Below, one piece after another: positions 6,783-9,274 of a stretch of DNA of 9,274 bases (position 1 is the first letter of the stretch; every line of letters starts with the position of its first letter). The DNA comes from an uncultured Methanobrevibacter sp. (lineage in GTDB: Archaea > Methanobacteriota > Methanobacteria > Methanobacteriales > Methanobacteriaceae). The notes under the pieces are model-generated. The model did no database searches, was not told the DNA's origin, and saw only the letters and a list, made by a program, of their open reading frames with translations. The DNA lies in contig CADBMS010000131.1 in the NCBI GenBank assembly GCA_902795935.1, positions 1-9,274 on the forward strand. Reading direction: 5' to 3'. Made by a program: the position numbers and the translations under genes.

Positions 6783-8132
6783 ATAGCTATTCATCCTATT
6801 GAATTTCGTTATGGAACTCCTGAAATGAAAAATGTTTGGGAATCTGAGAATAAATTACAAAAAATGTTAGATGTTGAAGCTGCATTAGCACAAGCTGAAG
6901 CTGATATGGGTATGATTTCACAAGAACATGCTAGTGAAATCAAATCTAAAGCTAAAACTGATATAGTTACACTTGAAAGAGTTAATGAAATTGAAAGAGA
7001 AACTAATCATGATATTGCCGCACTTATGAAAGGTTTAGCTGAGAAATGTGAAGGAGATGCAGGAGAATATGTGCATTTTGGTGCAACATCTAATGATATT
7101 GTAGATAGTTCTAATTCATTATTACTTAAAGAATCAATTCAAATATTAAAAAATAAAACAGTTAAATTTACAAAACTTTTACTTAAGATTGCAGAAGATA
7201 ATAAAAAAACTGTTTGTATGGGTAGAACCCATGGACAACATGCATTACCAACTACTTATGGTATGAAGTTTGCTTTATGGGCTGATGAAATGCATAGGCA
7301 TTATGAAAGATTAGATTCTGTAGAAAAAAGATTATGTTTGGGTATGATGACTGGTGCTGTAGGTACAACTGCCGCACTTGGAGAAGAAGGATGGGAAATC
7401 CATCAAAGAGTATCCAAATTATTAGGATTAAAAGCAGCTTCATTAACAAACCAAGTACTTCAAAGAGATAATCATGCCGAATTTATGATGGTTAATGCAA
7501 ATATTGTAACTTCACTAGATAAAATTGCATTAGAAATCCGTAATCTTCAAAGAACTGAACTTATGGAATTAGGTGAAAAGTTTGATCCAGAAAAACAGGT
7601 TGGAAGTAGTACTATGCCTCATAAAATGAACCCTATCACTGCAGAGAGAATTTGTGGTGTTGCTAGGGTTGTTAGATCTTATGTTATTCCTGCATTAGAA
7701 AATAATCCTCTTTGGCATGAAAGAGATTTAACTAATTCTTCTTGTGAAAGAATTATTTTCCCAGAATCTTGTATTTTAACTGATTATATCCTTAATTTAT
7801 CAATTAAATTAATGAGTAACCTTGTTTTCTATCCTGAAAACATTGAACGAAATCTTAATTACACTAATGGTTTGATTATGGCTGAAAGATTAATGGCTGA
7901 ACTTACACGTGCAGGTATGGGTAGACAAACTGCTTATGCCCTTGTTAGGGAATGCGCAATTAAGTCTAATAAAGAAAACTTATTATTATCAGACGTTATT
8001 TTATCTAGAGATGAAATTGAAGGTTATTTAAATCAAAGTGATGTTGAAACCATTATGGATCCACATACTTATATTGGATCTGCGATTTTAAGTGTTGAAA
8101 ATTTAATTAAAGAATCTGAAAGCTGGTTCTAA
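6783..8132 (+). CDS. purB: Adenylosuccinate lyase, apparent ATA start
   Basis: The enzyme cleaves fumarate from SAICAR and from adenylosuccinate, acting twice in purine and AMP synthesis. From 6783 the product is 449 residues, a usual length for the family. Its conserved parts are Arg9-Tyr10 in the N-terminal FRYGTPEM (this pair binds the substrate phosphate in characterised enzymes), HFGATSND (98-105), GRTHGQH with the probable catalytic His150, and the fumarate-lyase signature GSSTMPHKMNP (274-284), which holds the catalytic serine. The first ATG (6825) would remove Arg9-Tyr10 and lies far from the ribosome binding site. The frame is open back to TAA at 6759-6761 and contains no ATG, GTG or TTG before 6825. 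ATA at 6783 best fits the spacing and the family N-terminus M-A-I-H-P-I-E. A sequencing error or a real ATG-to-ATA change is possible. The gene is otherwise intact and is followed after 34 nt by a membrane-protein gene. Confidence 0.93.
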   Translation: MAIHPIEFRYGTPEMKNVWESENKLQKMLDVEAALAQAEADMGMISQEHASEIKSKAKTDIVTLERVNEIERETNHDIAALMKGLAEKCEGDAGEYVHFGATSNDIVDSSNSLLLKESIQILKNKTVKFTKLLLKIAEDNKKTVCMGRTHGQHALPTTYGMKFALWADEMHRHYERLDSVEKRLCLGMMTGAVGTTAALGEEGWEIHQRVSKLLGLKAASLTNQVLQRDNHAEFMMVNANIVTSLDKIALEIRNLQRTELMELGEKFDPEKQVGSSTMPHKMNPITAERICGVARVVRSYVIPALENNPLWHERDLTNSSCERIIFPESCILTDYILNLSIKLMSNLVFYPENIERNLNYTNGLIMAERLMAELTRAGMGRQTAYALVRECAIKSNKENLLLSDVILSRDEIEGYLNQSDVETIMDPHTYIGSAILSVENLIKESESWF

Positions 8133-8145
8133 TATACTACTGTAT

Positions 8146-8167
8146 TATAAAAAAGAGGTTTTTTATA
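8146..8167 (+). promoter_or_regulatory. Hairpin with the ribosome binding site in its loop
   Basis: TATAAAAAA (8146-8154) and TTTTTTATA (8159-8167) form a perfect 9-bp stem with the 4-nt loop GAGG (8155-8158). The loop is the core of the ribosome binding site for the next gene, and the last stem base is the A of its ATG. All stem pairs are A-U, so the structure is weak. It might modulate initiation, might act as a minor terminator for purB through its T6 run, or might be chance. Confidence 0.45.
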
Positions 8168-9093
8168 TGGATATGAAAAAATTAATGGAAATCAAAGAAG
8201 TTCCATATACAATTACAAATTCATCTATGGGTGCTATTTGGGGAATAATTACTGCAATGATTATGGTAATTGCATCAATAATATTTTATGCAGTTAGTTT
8301 AAATTCAGAAATGGAAGAAGTGGCATTAGGAGTATTAGGTTTTAGTATTGGATCCATAATATCATTTCCAGTTTTAATATTCCTTTTATCTTTAGGTAGT
8401 GCATTCCTTTTCACAATTACTTTTAATTTAGTAGCACGTAAATTTGAAGCAATTGAAGTTGGTTTTGATAATAACCGATTAGTTAAAATTAATCCTATAA
8501 GTTATGGATTAGTAAATGCGATTATTGGAACTATTATAGGTTTACTTTGGAATTTAGCTATTGGGCCAATGTTATACTTAGGTTTAGCATCAACAAATCC
8601 TTACTTACTAATTAGTCTTGTAGGAAATATTATGGGTTCTATTATTGGAAGTGCTGCTGGAGGTTTCATTGCAGGAGGATTATTTGCCATAACATATAAT
8701 TTTATTGTTAAATATGTTAATGGCGCTTTAGTTGAATTTGAAGAAAGACATCATGGTTTTGTTGAATTAGTTAAAGTTGACCCAGTATCTACAGCTATTA
8801 GTTTAACTTTAGTACATACTTTTTGGATTACTATACTTGTAATTGCATGTGTTATTTTTGCAGCAATATTTGATGCATTTGTTCCAGCTTTAGTTATTGG
8901 AATTATTACAATTGTACTCACTTTTATATTCAGTTTTATAAGTATCGCAGTTACTGCAGTTATCTATAATTTCTTAGTTAATAAAACTGGAGGATATAAA
9001 TTTAGATTTGATGGAGATATAATTGGCAAATCTAATATAAAAAACACAGCAATTTTTGAAGAAACAAAACCTGCTGAACTTAAAGAAATTTAA
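8167..9093 (+). CDS. Membrane protein made of three DUF3566-like repeats
   Basis: The product is 308 residues with no signal peptide and about six hydrophobic spans: 21-44, 56-88, 113-135, 147-180, 208-235 and 240-270. It is a threefold repeat. Units at about 6-100, 104-193 and 199-283 each begin with a K-(I/V/E)-x-P-(I/V/Y)-S/T-like motif (Pro13; LVKINPIS with Pro110; LVKVDPVS with Pro206). Each has two membrane spans and ends with an aromatic-Asn motif (FN 86-87, YN 177-178, YN 267-268) followed by a short polar, acidic beta-like segment. The proline-helix-helix-YN layout recalls the DUF3566 family as I remember it, which is an inference. No catalytic or transport motif is visible, so no function is assigned. 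The start is the ATG 8 nt after GAGG; a second ATG at 8173 is less well spaced. Its 34-nt gap to purB suggests co-transcription. Confidence 0.88.
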   Translation: MDMKKLMEIKEVPYTITNSSMGAIWGIITAMIMVIASIIFYAVSLNSEMEEVALGVLGFSIGSIISFPVLIFLLSLGSAFLFTITFNLVARKFEAIEVGFDNNRLVKINPISYGLVNAIIGTIIGLLWNLAIGPMLYLGLASTNPYLLISLVGNIMGSIIGSAAGGFIAGGLFAITYNFIVKYVNGALVEFEERHHGFVELVKVDPVSTAISLTLVHTFWITILVIACVIFAAIFDAFVPALVIGIITIVLTFIFSFISIAVTAVIYNFLVNKTGGYKFRFDGDIIGKSNIKNTAIFEETKPAELKEI

Positions 9094-9100
9094 AATATTT

Positions 9101-9140
9101 AAAGTTATATTACTACCATATAACTTTTTAACTTATTTTT
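9101..9140 (+). terminator. Hairpin plus T-tract terminator of the plus-strand genes
   Basis: AAAGTTATAT (9101-9110) and ATATAACTTT (9118-9127) form a perfect 10-bp stem around the loop TACTACC, starting 7 nt past the membrane-protein stop. TT and then further T runs (to about 9140) follow. The layout matches an intrinsic terminator, although in archaea the T-tract alone may be what stops the polymerase. Confidence 0.65.
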
Positions 9141-9170
9141 TGAAAATAATCTAAGCTTTTAACTATTTTT

Positions 9171-9194
9171 GGGGTTTGTAGAAAACCTTTTTTT
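9171..9194 (+). terminator. Second terminator-like hairpin
   Basis: GGTTT (9173-9177) pairs with AAACC (9183-9187) across a 5-nt loop, and the two G before it can add G-U pairs. T7 (9188-9194) follows at once and more T-rich sequence extends to about 9215. It would back up the first terminator 60 nt upstream. Confidence 0.45.
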
Positions 9195-9240
9195 CTAATT
9201 TTTATTTTTGCACTTAAAATTGATTTTTACCCTAAATTTC

Positions 9241-9248
9241 TATAAATA
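9241..9248 (+). promoter_or_regulatory. Possible TATA box of a gene beyond the window
   Basis: TATAAATA lies 26 nt before the window end, after the two terminators. It would start transcription near 9270 for a plus-strand gene outside the window. The rest of 9128-9274 holds only T-rich sequence and no reading frame. The string is weak evidence in such AT-rich DNA. Confidence 0.25.
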
Positions 9249-9274
9249 TCTATTTATTTTATTTACACTTGAAA

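Noticed and set aside
6825..6827. ATG 6825 as the purB start
   Set aside because: It would cut off the conserved Arg-Tyr substrate-binding segment and lies about 50 nt from the ribosome binding site.

Overview
The window looks like a core-chromosome segment of an AT-rich methanogenic archaeon of the order Methanobacteriales, with Methanosphaera or Methanobrevibacter as the best guess for the genus. The evidence is an archaeal D-family polymerase large subunit, an archaeal Sec61-beta, an oxygen-sensitive class III ribonucleotide reductase, low G+C, and ribosome binding sites of the form GGTGAT placed 3-4 nt before the start codon. I see no phage, insertion sequence, CRISPR array, tRNA or rRNA.

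Left part (1-6288): after a short C-terminal remnant of a plus-strand gene (1-66), three genes lie on the minus strand. Read in their own direction they are polC (DP2, 6288-3004), nrdD (2836-524) and a small zinc-ribbon membrane protein (437-90). PolC and nrdD each have a recognisable ribosome binding site. They are separated by a gap holding a possible terminator and a TATA box, so they are probably transcribed separately. NrdD makes dNTPs anaerobically and DP2 is the catalytic subunit of the replicative polymerase that uses them.

Middle (6298-6544): a divergent intergenic region of about 90% A+T. It carries an 11-bp-period repeat and a perfect 12-bp palindrome directly before the likely TATA box of the plus-strand genes.

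Right part (6545-9093): sec61-beta (protein export), purB (adenylosuccinate lyase, purine synthesis) and a multi-pass membrane protein follow closely on the plus strand and may form one transcript. That transcript ends at a strong hairpin plus T-tract at 9101-9140, with a second terminator-like hairpin at 9171-9194.

Most of the window is ordinary housekeeping sequence. The points most worth checking are: (1) purB has no ATG, GTG or TTG start that keeps its substrate-binding Arg-Tyr, and appears to start at ATA; (2) the membrane protein is a threefold repeat of a module resembling DUF3566; (3) the ribosome binding site of that gene sits in the loop of a 9-bp hairpin whose stem includes the first base of the start codon; (4) the nrdD 3' untranslated region carries a 9-nt copy of the 16S rRNA tail (anti-Shine-Dalgarno); (5) DP2 has Ser in place of the usual Gly in its catalytic N-C-D-x-D motif.
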